The notes: generated by a model not told the origin, from the sequence alone. A DNA stretch of 25,841 nucleotides from JANSXG01 sp965652425 (GCA_965652425.1 CBFGVX010000045.1:1-25841); one strand, 5' to 3'. Positions 1 to 8,161 are shown, counted from the stretch's first letter. Translations and numbers: made by a program.

Positions 1-84
1 TCCCCGCTCCCGCCGCTGGAGCCATGCTCATCCGGCGGGGTAATTTTCACGCAATTCGCGGCCATCCGCCGCCTGACCACGAAC

Positions 85-100
85 CGATCGGAGCCGATCG
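85..100 (+). promoter_or_regulatory. Inverted repeat over the ribosome-binding region of the MEMO-family gene
   Basis: Arms CGATCGG and CCGATCG flank AG, ending two bases before the ATG at 103. As RNA, six pairs can close a GAGC tetraloop, so the only Shine-Dalgarno-like string here (GGAG, 90-93) would lie partly inside the stem. This could limit initiation or could be a protein-binding palindrome. GATC-rich palindromes are easy to find in this genome, so the functional reading is weak. Confidence 0.3.
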
Positions 101-102
101 CC

Positions 103-1500
103 ATGTCCGACCCCCAGTCGCAAGCCCACACCCCGCCGCCCTTCGACCCCTCCAAGCCCCACCACAGGCGTCCCAAGCTGCGTCCGGTCCGCCCGATCCA
201 GCTCCAACACAACAACCAGCCGGTGCTGGGCCTGCGCGACGCGACCCAGATCTCCGAGCGGATGGTGGTCACCTCTCCTCTTGCCCAGTTCATACTGGGG
301 CATATGGACGGCAACCGGGAAATCAGCGGCATCATCGAGGCCGCCAAGGCCCAGGCCCAGCAGGTCGGCGTCCCCCCCCAGGCCATCGACCAGATCACCG
401 AGCAGCCCATTCAGGCCCTCGTTGCCCAGCTCGACGATGCGGGCCTGCTCGAGGGACCGACCTTCGAGGCGATGCGCGATAAGGTCCGCGAGCAATTCGA
501 TTCCTCGGATGTGCTCCCCCCGGCCGCGTCGGCGGATTTCGCCGATGCCCTCGTGGTTCAGGAGCTTGGTGAGGACGCCACCGACGAGCAGAAGAAGGCC
601 ATGGGCCCCCAGAAGCTCGCCGACCAGCTCGACCAGTTCATGGACGAGGCGATGAAGAACGCCGAAGACCCGGCGTTCGACACCCTGCCCAAAGCCGTCA
701 TCGCCCCACACCTCGATTACGGACGCGGCTGGCTGAACTACGCCCACACCTACGCCCGCCTTCGGGTCGCCGATCGCCCCGACCGGGTGATCATCCTCGG
801 CACCAACCACTTCGGCCAGGGGACCGGCGTCGTCGGCTGCGACAAGGGTTACGAGACCCCGCTGGGAACCTGCCAGGCCGACAGCGAGTTCCTGAACACC
901 CTCAAGGACAAGCTTGGCAGTGAGAACGCCGAGAAGATGATGGCCCATCGCTTCGATCACGAGCGGGAGCACTCGATCGAGCTGCACATCCCGTGGATCC
1001 AGCAGGTCTTCCGCAACACGGATTCCGGCGACTTCCCGAAGGTTCTGGGCATCCTCGTCCACGACCCGCTCCGCAACAACGGCGAGTCCTACGACGGCAA
1101 CGGTCTCGGCATGGATCCGTTCGTCGAGGCGTTGAAGGCGACCATCGCCGAGATGCCCGGCAAGACGCTTCTCGTCGCCTCGGCGGACCTCAGCCACATC
1201 GGCAAGGCCTTCGGCGACCAGCAATCCTTCACCGGCGACGATGAGGCCTCCCAGCAGATGCGCAACAAGGTGCTCCAGCACGACAAGTCGATGATCGAGC
1301 TGATCCAGAAGGGCAAGCCCGATGAACTGATCACCAGCATGTCGTGGCAGCAGAACCCCACCCGCTGGTGCAGCATCGGCAACCTCGTGGCGACCATGCG
1401 CGTCACCGACGCCGACGAGGTCAAGATGCTCCACTACGCCGCGGCGGGCGACCAGCAGGGCATGGCCCTCGTTTCATCGATGGCCGGGGCGATCTTCTAA
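103..1500 (+). CDS. MEMO1/AmmeMemoRadiSam-B family protein with N-terminal PqqD-like domain
   Basis: The 465-residue product has the MEMO fold in its C-terminal two thirds (about 195-465). Seen: APHLDYG (His203), GTNHFG (His236), the EHSIELHIP block (His290, Glu293, His295), SADLSH (Asp362, His365) and NPTRWCSIGN (Cys423). His203, His236 and Cys423 match the positions that bind metal in human MEMO1. Family knowledge: MEMO proteins resemble extradiol dioxygenases; bacterial ones often occur with an AMMECR1 protein and a radical SAM enzyme, but neither partner is here. Residues 30-125 form an extra domain that reads like a small winged-helix/PqqD-type fold (dG..ei..ii pattern, then LVAQLDDAGLLEG); that assignment is tentative. 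The start is the ATG just after the 85-100 palindrome. The biochemical function of bacterial members is not settled. Confidence 0.88.
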   Translation: MSDPQSQAHTPPPFDPSKPHHRRPKLRPVRPIQLQHNNQPVLGLRDATQISERMVVTSPLAQFILGHMDGNREISGIIEAAKAQAQQVGVPPQAIDQITEQPIQALVAQLDDAGLLEGPTFEAMRDKVREQFDSSDVLPPAASADFADALVVQELGEDATDEQKKAMGPQKLADQLDQFMDEAMKNAEDPAFDTLPKAVIAPHLDYGRGWLNYAHTYARLRVADRPDRVIILGTNHFGQGTGVVGCDKGYETPLGTCQADSEFLNTLKDKLGSENAEKMMAHRFDHEREHSIELHIPWIQQVFRNTDSGDFPKVLGILVHDPLRNNGESYDGNGLGMDPFVEALKATIAEMPGKTLLVASADLSHIGKAFGDQQSFTGDDEASQQMRNKVLQHDKSMIELIQKGKPDELITSMSWQQNPTRWCSIGNLVATMRVTDADEVKMLHYAAAGDQQGMALVSSMAGAIF

Positions 1501-1586
1501 GTCAGTAGCACGCCCTGAACACCTCCTACCAGACCATCCCGACCGCCTTCACCGGCCTCGGCGCGATCCTGATCATCTTCGGGCTC

Positions 1587-1904
1587 GTGCTGTTGTTCCG
1601 GTCACGCAAGCAGCCGCACAAAGCGGTGATCCGCGTGCCGAGCATCGGCCCGCTGACACCGCTCTCGCATGCGCTGATCGGGATGGCGCTGGCGGGGGCG
1701 GGGTATCACCTCGTCGTGCACGCGCTGGGTCTGCCTCAGTTCCGTGCGCCGCTGCGCATCGCGCTAGTGGTGGCAGGGATCTTCATCGTGTGCACGATCT
1801 TCGCCGACGGGATGGACCTCGTCGGAGATGAAGAAGGCGATGGCGAGCAGCCCGAGGAGCCATCGGGTTTTGCCGAGCCGGAGAAATGGGACGAGCGGGG
1901 TTAG
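1587..1904 (+). CDS. Small membrane protein of unknown function
   Basis: From the GTG at 1587 this encodes 105 residues with two hydrophobic segments (about residues 27-48 and 54-77) and an acidic C-terminal tail rich in Asp, Glu and Pro. The start is uncertain. The frame is open back to a TAG at 1506, and codons 1515-1586 encode a further strongly hydrophobic segment (AFTGLGAILIIFGLVLLF), so the natural protein probably begins upstream. No ATG, GTG or TTG exists there; CTG at 1515 is the only near-start codon and would give 129 residues and three membrane segments. The stop TAG (1902-1904) overlaps the stop of the convergent Bfd-like gene. No family recognised. Confidence 0.6.
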   Translation: MLLFRSRKQPHKAVIRVPSIGPLTPLSHALIGMALAGAGYHLVVHALGLPQFRAPLRIALVVAGIFIVCTIFADGMDLVGDEEGDGEQPEEPSGFAEPEKWDERG

Positions 1905-2191
1905 TTCCCTTCCGGCTTCCGTTCGCCCGTCTTGCGGTACTTCGTTCGCCCCGATGCGTACTCCTCGGGTGAAACCTTCAGATCCGGCTCCCCATCCGGC
2001 CCCAGCCCGTCACCTTCGGCGTGCTGGCGGTGCAGTTCCTTCAGGAACGGCACGCACCACTGGCAGCCCGTCCCGGCCCCCAGGCACTCGCTGATCAGCG
2101 AAGCCACCGGCGGGTCCTCTCGCTCCATGTAGGCGCGGATCTTCCGCAGCGACACGCGGAAACACAGGCAGACATGGTCATCGGGATCCAT
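1901..2191 (-). CDS. Bfd-like [2Fe-2S]-binding protein
   Basis: This 96-residue protein has the four-cysteine pattern of bacterioferritin-associated ferredoxins: Cys8-x-Cys10, 32 residues, then Cys43-x2-Cys46 (CLC and CQWC). Such domains bind a [2Fe-2S] cluster and pass electrons, for example to bacterioferritin for iron release, or serve as a module in larger oxidoreductases. Classical Bfd is about 64 residues; here about 40 charged residues follow the cluster domain and look disordered. The start at 2191 (MDPDDHVC) was preferred over longer in-frame extensions because those run antisense through aroC and lack the family pattern. It is divergent from aroC with 45 bp between the start codons, and it meets the upstream membrane-protein gene tail to tail. 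No bacterioferritin gene is in the window. Confidence 0.85.
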   Translation of the reverse strand: MDPDDHVCLCFRVSLRKIRAYMEREDPPVASLISECLGAGTGCQWCVPFLKELHRQHAEGDGLGPDGEPDLKVSPEEYASGRTKYRKTGERKPEGN

Positions 2192-2236
2192 CGCGCTCCA
2201 TCCTAGCCGCTCTGGAGCCGATATCCTCACAGAACC

Positions 2237-3430
2237 ATGCCCATGCTCAGCTACCACACCGCCGGAGAATCCCACGGACCAGCCCTCGTCATCCTCGTGC
2301 AGGGCCTGCCCGCCGGGGTTCCGATCGATCTGGATCTCATCAATACCGAACTTCGTCGCCGCCAAGGCGGCTACGGTCGAGGCGGCCGCCAGAAAATCGA
2401 GAAGGACATGGTCCAGTTCCTCTCCGGCGTGCGCCGGGGCCGGACCATCGGCGCGCCGGTTGCCATGATGATGCCCAACAAGGACTCGCGCCTCGACGAC
2501 CTCGAACGCACGCCCCCGGTGCACCGCCCGCGTCCGGGTCACGCCGACCTGGCGGGCAGCGTGAAGTGGCTGACCACCGACTGCCGCGAGACGCTGGAAC
2601 GCGCGAGCGCGCGCGAAACGGCCTCGCGCGTCGCCGCGGGCGCGCTGGCCCGCTGCTACCTGCGCGAACTCGGCATCGATGTGCTCGGCTTCGTGCGCGC
2701 GATCTACGATGCGCAGACCGCCGTCGAGGTCCGCCCCGACAACGCCGAGGAGATCCGGCGCCTGCGCGACGAGAGCGATGTGTACTGCCCCGACGAAGCG
2801 GTCAGCGAGCAGATGCGAGCTGCGATCCGGCAGGCCAAGATCGACAAGGACACGGTGGGGGGGCTGGTCGAGGCCCATGTCTTCGGCTGCCCGATCGGGC
2901 TTGGCTCGTCGATGGACTGGCGCGACAAGCTCGACAGCCGCATCGCCGGGGCGGTCATGGGCATCCAGGCGTTCAAGGCGGTCGAGATCGGCATGGGCCG
3001 CGCCTGCGCGTTCAAGCGCGGCTCCGAGGTCCACGACCCGATCGTCTGGGACGAATCGCAGCGCGAATCCAGCACGCTCGGCTTCGAGCGCACCCGCAAC
3101 AACGCCGGTGGCCTCGAGGGCGGCATGACCAACGGCCAGCCCGTTGTTGTCACCGGCACCATGAAGCCCATCGCGACGCTGCTGCAGGGCCTGCCCAGCG
3201 TGAACCTGAACACGAAGCAGGCCGAGCGGAGCCAGTACGAGCGCAGCGATGTGTGCGCAGTCTCCGCGGCGAGCGTGGTGATGGAGAATGTGGTGGCCTT
3301 CGAGATCGCCCATTCCTGCCGCGAGAAGTTCGGCGGCGACTCCATGGTCGAGGTCCGCCAGAACTTCGAGGCGTACATGAACACGGCGCGGATGCTGCCG
3401 CTGAGCCCGCCGGATCAGACGATCGCGTGA
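2237..3430 (+). CDS. aroC: Chorismate synthase
   Basis: This enzyme converts 5-enolpyruvylshikimate-3-phosphate to chorismate, the last common step to aromatic amino acids and folate precursors, and needs reduced FMN. The 397-residue product carries the family signatures in order: GESHG (10-14), RRRQGGYGRGGRQ (40s-50s), HRPRPGHAD (about 95-103), the ERASARETASRVAAGA block (about 116-131), and later FKAVEIG and ERTRNNAGGLEGG. Length is slightly above the usual 350-390. The ATG at 2237 is used; a second ATG six bases later would remove only two residues. No Shine-Dalgarno sequence is evident. Its 3' end is 3 bp from the stop of the convergent gene at 3434. folP, which acts downstream in folate synthesis, lies elsewhere in the window. 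Confidence 0.97.
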   Translation: MPMLSYHTAGESHGPALVILVQGLPAGVPIDLDLINTELRRRQGGYGRGGRQKIEKDMVQFLSGVRRGRTIGAPVAMMMPNKDSRLDDLERTPPVHRPRPGHADLAGSVKWLTTDCRETLERASARETASRVAAGALARCYLRELGIDVLGFVRAIYDAQTAVEVRPDNAEEIRRLRDESDVYCPDEAVSEQMRAAIRQAKIDKDTVGGLVEAHVFGCPIGLGSSMDWRDKLDSRIAGAVMGIQAFKAVEIGMGRACAFKRGSEVHDPIVWDESQRESSTLGFERTRNNAGGLEGGMTNGQPVVVTGTMKPIATLLQGLPSVNLNTKQAERSQYERSDVCAVSAASVVMENVVAFEIAHSCREKFGGDSMVEVRQNFEAYMNTARMLPLSPPDQTIA

Positions 3431-3433
3431 GCG

Positions 3434-5314
3434 CTATCGCTGGTTGGCCGAGCGGTATTCATTGAGAATGCCTGCAATGGCAATGTGATGGTCATCAGTT
3501 GTCTGGATGACCAGGAGATCGTTAAAGGTTTGAATGATCCCGGTGTCGCCGCCGTTGTCACGCCAGCCATTGAAGTCGACTCTCGTCTGAATAAGACCAA
3601 TGATCGATTCAGCGAAATCTCGGTCCACGGAGATGTTCAGTGACGAAAGGTCGTAGGTCCGTGTGGTGGTGAGCGAATCGAGCCGAGTCTCAGAATTGAT
3701 CAGCACTCCCCCTCCATACACCACCCACCGTGCCTGATCGAAATCATCCGGCGAAGCGACACGCAGCCATTCGTCGAGCAAGTCGTCTGCGGTGGCTCGG
3801 AGAAATGGTTTTTCGCCTATTGGTCGGATGCCCTCGAAGCCAATATCATCGAGTTCTCTCGACGCCACGAACACCGGCACATTCGCGCGATCAAGTGCGT
3901 GCTGGATAGCCTCAATAACCGGGGTTTCGGCTTCAATGTCCAAGCCGACGGGCGTGACCCTCAGAATTTGCAGCGTATGAGAAGATGGCATCTCGCGAAG
4001 CGATGTTCGTGGGTACTGATGCTGAGGGTCGCGAAGTGACTCGAGAATCCTTGTGATCGACCGGTGGTGACGAGGGATCGTTGTAATCGAGATCCGATCA
4101 TTGATGACTGTATAGATGCCAAATTCACCCCCATTGTCTCGCCAACTGTCGAACCCGACCATCGTCTGCACGATCTCGCGAAGATCCTGACGGTCCTGCG
4201 GCGTGGGGAATGGCCCGAGCAGTGCGTCAACGCGATAGGTCGAAGTCACCAGCGCACGCTCGGCGATTGCTGGGGCTGGAGCGATGATGAGCGTGCCTTC
4301 GTGAATGTCCCACAGCAGATTGTTGAAATTGACATACACGGCGATGTGACAGGCAAAGTCCATCGCTTTCTCCAGAGTGAGTGTTTCAACGAATTCCGTC
4401 GGGACGGTGCGGCTGAGAGAGTGTTCAGATTCGTGCAGATCCTCCGTGTCGATCTCCAGCGTAAGCCCTAGCGTCTCAGCGCAGCGCTCAAAGATATCCT
4501 GAAGCGTCATTTCCTCGACCGCTTCGCTACCAACAGTGAACATCTGCGATGCAGCAGTCTCCAGCGTGGCCTTGTCGTCGTCGCTCGGCGAGTACAGCAG
4601 CCACGGGAGTTCGGCACTCGTTCCCGTCACCACGATGCTGTGCAATGGCCGGAGTTCGTAGTCAGTCGTTGCAGGCGCGTTGCGAAGCACAACGACATGC
4701 CTGTTCGGGTCGGTCAAACTGATGATGTTCACCCGCAACTGCTCGATCGGAACCGGCGATGACTCGCCGAGTGCCGCGCGAAGGGCATCAGCGACCGACA
4801 TGCCTTCGGTCAATGGCACGGGATCTCCGCCGCTTCCTTCGTACTTCTCCACATGCACGATCGGCGTGGGTTGAGCCGGCTCTGGCTCGGCCGCCGCGGG
4901 CGGCGTCTCGGGCTGCACCGCCGCCATCCCCGTCAATTTCTCATTGATCTGCTCGAACGCCGCGGCGGTCTGGGCCTGCTGTTGCCATGTGCCGATGCCC
5001 ACGACGAGCAGGCCGATCGCGACCAGGGCGATGAGGACGGTGTTGATGCGCTGCAGCATGATGCGCTCCTTCAGTGCGATTCGCGTGCACTCTTTGGTGA
5101 TGGATTCGGGGTCGCCGAAGCGCTTCAGGGCTTCGGCCTTGGCAGAATCAGCGTCGAGGCGTTCTTCCTCGGCGATCCGCTCCGCGGTCAGGGCGAGGTG
5201 GAACTCGATCTCCTCGCGGACTTCCGCTTCGATCTCGTGTTTCGGGCGATGCTCCGGCGGCGGGATGAACCGCCGGATCGCCATGTTCAGACTGTCCGCG
5301 ACGCCGGGAAACAT
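3434..5314 (-). CDS. Membrane-anchored sensor-like protein with duplicated STN/secretin-like domains
   Basis: This 626-residue protein is encoded just downstream of a PadR repressor (3 bp between stop and start). Order of parts: a charged helical N-terminal domain (about 20-85, EAEVREEIEFHL and LKRFGDPESI), of the type found ahead of permeases and in PadR-partner proteins; one transmembrane helix (91-110); a Pro/Ala/Glu-rich linker (130-152); an SLBB-like segment (about 164-231, ending RPLHSIVVTG); then two copies of one unit. Each unit is an STN-like half (about 268-348 and 458-548) plus a secretin-like half containing SWRDNGG (390-396) or GWRDNGG (582-588) and a closing HH..I..IL...R motif. 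The N-terminus should be cytoplasmic and the repeats periplasmic. No catalytic motif was seen. The repeat region has clearly lower G+C than the 5' part. Function unknown; a signalling or envelope-sensing role is inference. Confidence 0.8.
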   Translation of the reverse strand: MFPGVADSLNMAIRRFIPPPEHRPKHEIEAEVREEIEFHLALTAERIAEEERLDADSAKAEALKRFGDPESITKECTRIALKERIMLQRINTVLIALVAIGLLVVGIGTWQQQAQTAAAFEQINEKLTGMAAVQPETPPAAAEPEPAQPTPIVHVEKYEGSGGDPVPLTEGMSVADALRAALGESSPVPIEQLRVNIISLTDPNRHVVVLRNAPATTDYELRPLHSIVVTGTSAELPWLLYSPSDDDKATLETAASQMFTVGSEAVEEMTLQDIFERCAETLGLTLEIDTEDLHESEHSLSRTVPTEFVETLTLEKAMDFACHIAVYVNFNNLLWDIHEGTLIIAPAPAIAERALVTSTYRVDALLGPFPTPQDRQDLREIVQTMVGFDSWRDNGGEFGIYTVINDRISITTIPRHHRSITRILESLRDPQHQYPRTSLREMPSSHTLQILRVTPVGLDIEAETPVIEAIQHALDRANVPVFVASRELDDIGFEGIRPIGEKPFLRATADDLLDEWLRVASPDDFDQARWVVYGGGVLINSETRLDSLTTTRTYDLSSLNISVDRDFAESIIGLIQTRVDFNGWRDNGGDTGIIQTFNDLLVIQTTDDHHIAIAGILNEYRSANQR

Positions 5315-5317
5315 GGC

Positions 5318-5683
5318 TCAGGACTCGGGGGCGGTGAAGCGGGAGCCGATGACGGCGTCGACGGCCTGCGACATGCGCGACCAAGTGCTGACATCGGATT
5401 CGAGGCGCATGCGCCCGGCGTCGGTGAGCTCGTAGTACCGGGCCCGCCGGTTGGAGGCCGAGCGGTGCCATTCCGAGCGAACGAGGCCGCGTTTCTGGAT
5501 GCGGTGCAGGGCCGGGTACAGCGAGCCCTCTTCGAGCAGGATGACTTCTTCCGAGGCCCGTGCGATGCGCTGCATGACCTCGTAGCCGTGGGCGGGGCCC
5601 GCGGTGAGGACCTTGAGGATCATCATGTCGAGCGTGCCTCGCAGCAGGTCCGGACGCTGGTCAGGGTCGGTTTTCGAGGGCAT
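5318..5683 (-). CDS. PadR family transcriptional regulator
   Basis: The 121-residue product is a typical small PadR-type winged-helix repressor: LLRGTLDMMILKVL (helix 1), GPAHGYEVMQRI, EEGSLYPALHRIQKRGLV (recognition helix and wing entry), then RRARYYELTDAGRMRLE and a C-terminal dimerisation helix. Family members sense small molecules or envelope stress and often repress themselves and a neighbouring membrane protein. The ATG at 5683 was chosen because AAAGGGGAAGCC precedes it on the coding strand; a longer in-frame extension would run through the presumed promoter. The next gene, the STN-repeat membrane protein, starts 3 bp after this stop, so the two are almost certainly co-transcribed. A perfect inverted repeat at 5697-5737 is the likely autoregulatory site. 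Confidence 0.93.
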   Translation of the reverse strand: MPSKTDPDQRPDLLRGTLDMMILKVLTAGPAHGYEVMQRIARASEEVILLEEGSLYPALHRIQKRGLVRSEWHRSASNRRARYYELTDAGRMRLESDVSTWSRMSQAVDAVIGSRFTAPES

Positions 5684-5696
5684 GGCTTCCCCTTTG

Positions 5697-5737
5697 GTTT
5701 CTATGGCAATGCCACTGTACACGGCTTCCATAGAAAC
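5697..5737 (-). promoter_or_regulatory. Probable PadR operator (perfect 10-bp inverted repeat)
   Basis: GTTTCTATGG (5697-5706) and CCATAGAAAC (5728-5737) are perfect inverted copies separated by 21 bp, so the half-sites start 31 bp apart, about three helical turns. A TGTACA palindrome (5716-5721) sits near the centre. On the minus strand a possible promoter, TTGTGT (5741-5736), 16 bp, TACAGT (5719-5714), falls within the repeat. A dimeric repressor here would block its own promoter. The repeat is seen directly; binding by the adjacent PadR protein is inferred. Confidence 0.6.
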
Positions 5738-5769
5738 ACAAGGGTAAAGAAGCAATTCTCAAACTTTTC

Positions 5770-5798
5770 TTGGTTCCTTCCGCACTTGCCGGTACGCT
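5770..5798 (+). promoter_or_regulatory. Possible sigma70-type promoter for the methyltransferase gene
   Basis: TTGGTT (5770-5775) and TACGCT (5793-5798) are separated by 17 bp and lie 47 bp upstream of the ATG at 5845. Each hexamer matches the consensus at only three positions, so the evidence is mainly spacing and placement. The divergent PadR promoter is about 30 bp away, so repressor binding there could also affect this gene. Confidence 0.25.
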
Positions 5799-5844
5799 GG
5801 GATCATCAGCGGGACCGATCCATCCCGCGGAAAGGGGCTCTGCC

Positions 5845-6558
5845 ATGAGTCCGATCTCGCGACCGACCGAATCAACCGTGGACCAGCTTCGGGGTGGCGC
5901 TCTGGAAGTGGATGTGCCCGCATCCGTCTGGGCCGAGCGTTTCGACTCGGTGTACCGGGAGGCCTCCGGCGATCGCGGGCGGGTGCCGTGGTCGCACCGG
6001 CGCCCGAGCCCGAGCATGGTGAACTGGATGAACGCCGAGGCACCGTGCCACCTGCGCCCCGGAGCAAGGATCGCCGTGGTCGGCTGCGGCTTGGGTGAAG
6101 ACGCGGTGTTTCTGGCCGAGCGCGGGTACGAGGTGACCGCCTTCGATATCTCGAAGACCGCGATCCAGTGGGCCCGGCGCCTGCACCCGGAGCACGCTGA
6201 GATGTTCTGTGTCGCCGACCTGCTGGACCCGCCCCCGGGCCTGATCCACCGCTTCGATCTGGCCGTCGAGGTGCACACGCTCCAGGCGTTGCCCCCCGTG
6301 CACCGGCTTGATCTGGCTCGCGGGATGGCCCGGCTTCTGACGCATGGGGGGCTTGTCCTGGCCTGCGCGAGGGGACGAGATACATCCATCCCGCTGGACG
6401 GCCTCGAGGGGCCGCCCTTCCCGTTCACCGCATCGGAATTGGGTGAGGTGCTGACGGAGGCCGGGCTGGAACCGGTCGGTGAGATCGCCAGTTTCGAGGA
6501 CGACAATCGGCCGCCGGTCCCGCGTCTGCGGGCGGTTTTCCGGCGTGGATCGCGTTGA
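5845..6558 (+). CDS. Class I SAM-dependent methyltransferase, TPMT/TehB-like
   Basis: The 237-residue protein has a Rossmann-type SAM-binding core: AVVGCGLGEDAVFLA (motif I, Gly80, Gly82, Gly84), VTAFDIS (acidic residue Asp101 at the end of strand 2), FCVADLLDPP (motif II) and FDLAVEVHTLQALPP (motif III). The WAERFDSVY and VPWSH segments before motif I resemble thiopurine methyltransferase-like and TehB-like proteins, which act on small molecules rather than nucleic acids. The substrate cannot be told from sequence. The ATG at 5845 is chosen because AAAGGGG (5831-5837) precedes it; a longer frame from 5770 would include the promoter-like elements. It is transcribed divergently from the PadR unit. 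Confidence 0.85.
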   Translation: MSPISRPTESTVDQLRGGALEVDVPASVWAERFDSVYREASGDRGRVPWSHRRPSPSMVNWMNAEAPCHLRPGARIAVVGCGLGEDAVFLAERGYEVTAFDISKTAIQWARRLHPEHAEMFCVADLLDPPPGLIHRFDLAVEVHTLQALPPVHRLDLARGMARLLTHGGLVLACARGRDTSIPLDGLEGPPFPFTASELGEVLTEAGLEPVGEIASFEDDNRPPVPRLRAVFRRGSR

Positions 6559-6979
6559 GGCGGAGATCCGAGAAAATTCCGTCCTGTTTGCAGGGCGGAT
6601 GGAACCGCCTAAACCTATGACTCGAATAGTCTTACGGTAATCGGTCGTCTCGGGTACGATCGCTTTGGTTCGGCGACCTCCTCCCGCCCAGCCCAGCGAA
6701 CCTGCCCCAGACCGTTGCCCGACCATCGTTGGAGTCGAAGACCGATGGAACCTTCGCAGCGATGGGAAGTGAGTCAGGCGAGCCCGCTCGGCGACAGGAA
6801 ACCACCCTTCTTCCGGGGAGAGGACCAGTCGGCGGGCTTCGCCTGTATCGGCTTTGGGGGCCAGCACCTGATCGCCGGGGGGTGAGTAAGGTACGGTAGA
6901 CGCCCGCGGCGGTGTCCGGACAGAAACAGACCCTGGATCGCTCCCATCGAGAGCATCTGAACAGGTTGAAGGAGAGAGC
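6559..6979 (+). other. 421-bp non-coding stretch with predicted RNA structure before the pseudopilin gene
   Basis: No plausible gene was found on either strand. The left part can fold: CCGTCCTG (6579-6586), loop TTTG, CAGGGCGG (6591-6598), one G-U pair. This is enclosed by AGGCGG (6558-6563) pairing with CCGCCT (6605-6610). A competing fold pairs ACCG (6604-6607) with CGGT (6635-6638) around a GACT/AGTC hairpin (6619-6631). No T-run follows the first hairpin, so it is not a standard terminator. The right half (6700-6960) shows nothing I recognise. It may be a long regulated 5' leader of the pseudopilin gene. Confidence 0.4.
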
Positions 6980-8068
<1,089 letters not shown>

Positions 8069-8089
8069 ATCGCCTCGCAGCCCATCTTC

Positions 8090-8122
8090 GCACGGACCCT
8101 TCCGGGTCCGTGCTTTGTTTTT
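8090..8122 (+). terminator. Intrinsic terminator after the pseudopilin gene
   Basis: GCACGGACCC (8090-8099) and GGGTCCGTGC (8104-8113) form a perfect 10-bp stem with a TTCC loop, followed by TTTGTTTTT (8114-8122). It sits 22 bp after the pseudopilin stop. This is the clearest Rho-independent terminator in the window. It also isolates the downstream amidohydrolase unit, which therefore needs its own promoter. Confidence 0.93.
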
Positions 8123-8161
8123 GGGTGGGGTCGCTCCCCGTATTGTGACTGGGTTTGCGCT

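Noticed and set aside
28..1434. Minus-strand open frame of 468 codons opposite the MEMO-family gene
   Set aside because: No motif; the plus strand has all MEMO landmarks.
2195..2218. GCTCCA/TGGAGC inverted repeat between the Bfd-like gene and aroC
   Set aside because: Six-base arms with a 12-base loop are expected by chance at this G+C; no further support.
2704..3384. Minus-strand open frame within aroC
   Set aside because: It lies entirely opposite a confidently identified gene and has no family features.
6604..6640. A CCTAAACC string followed by a GGTAA segment resembling part of the cyclic-di-GMP-I (GEMM) riboswitch
   Set aside because: The conserved CGCAAAGC portion and the GNRA-loop hairpin expected before it are absent; the similarity is limited to one short string.
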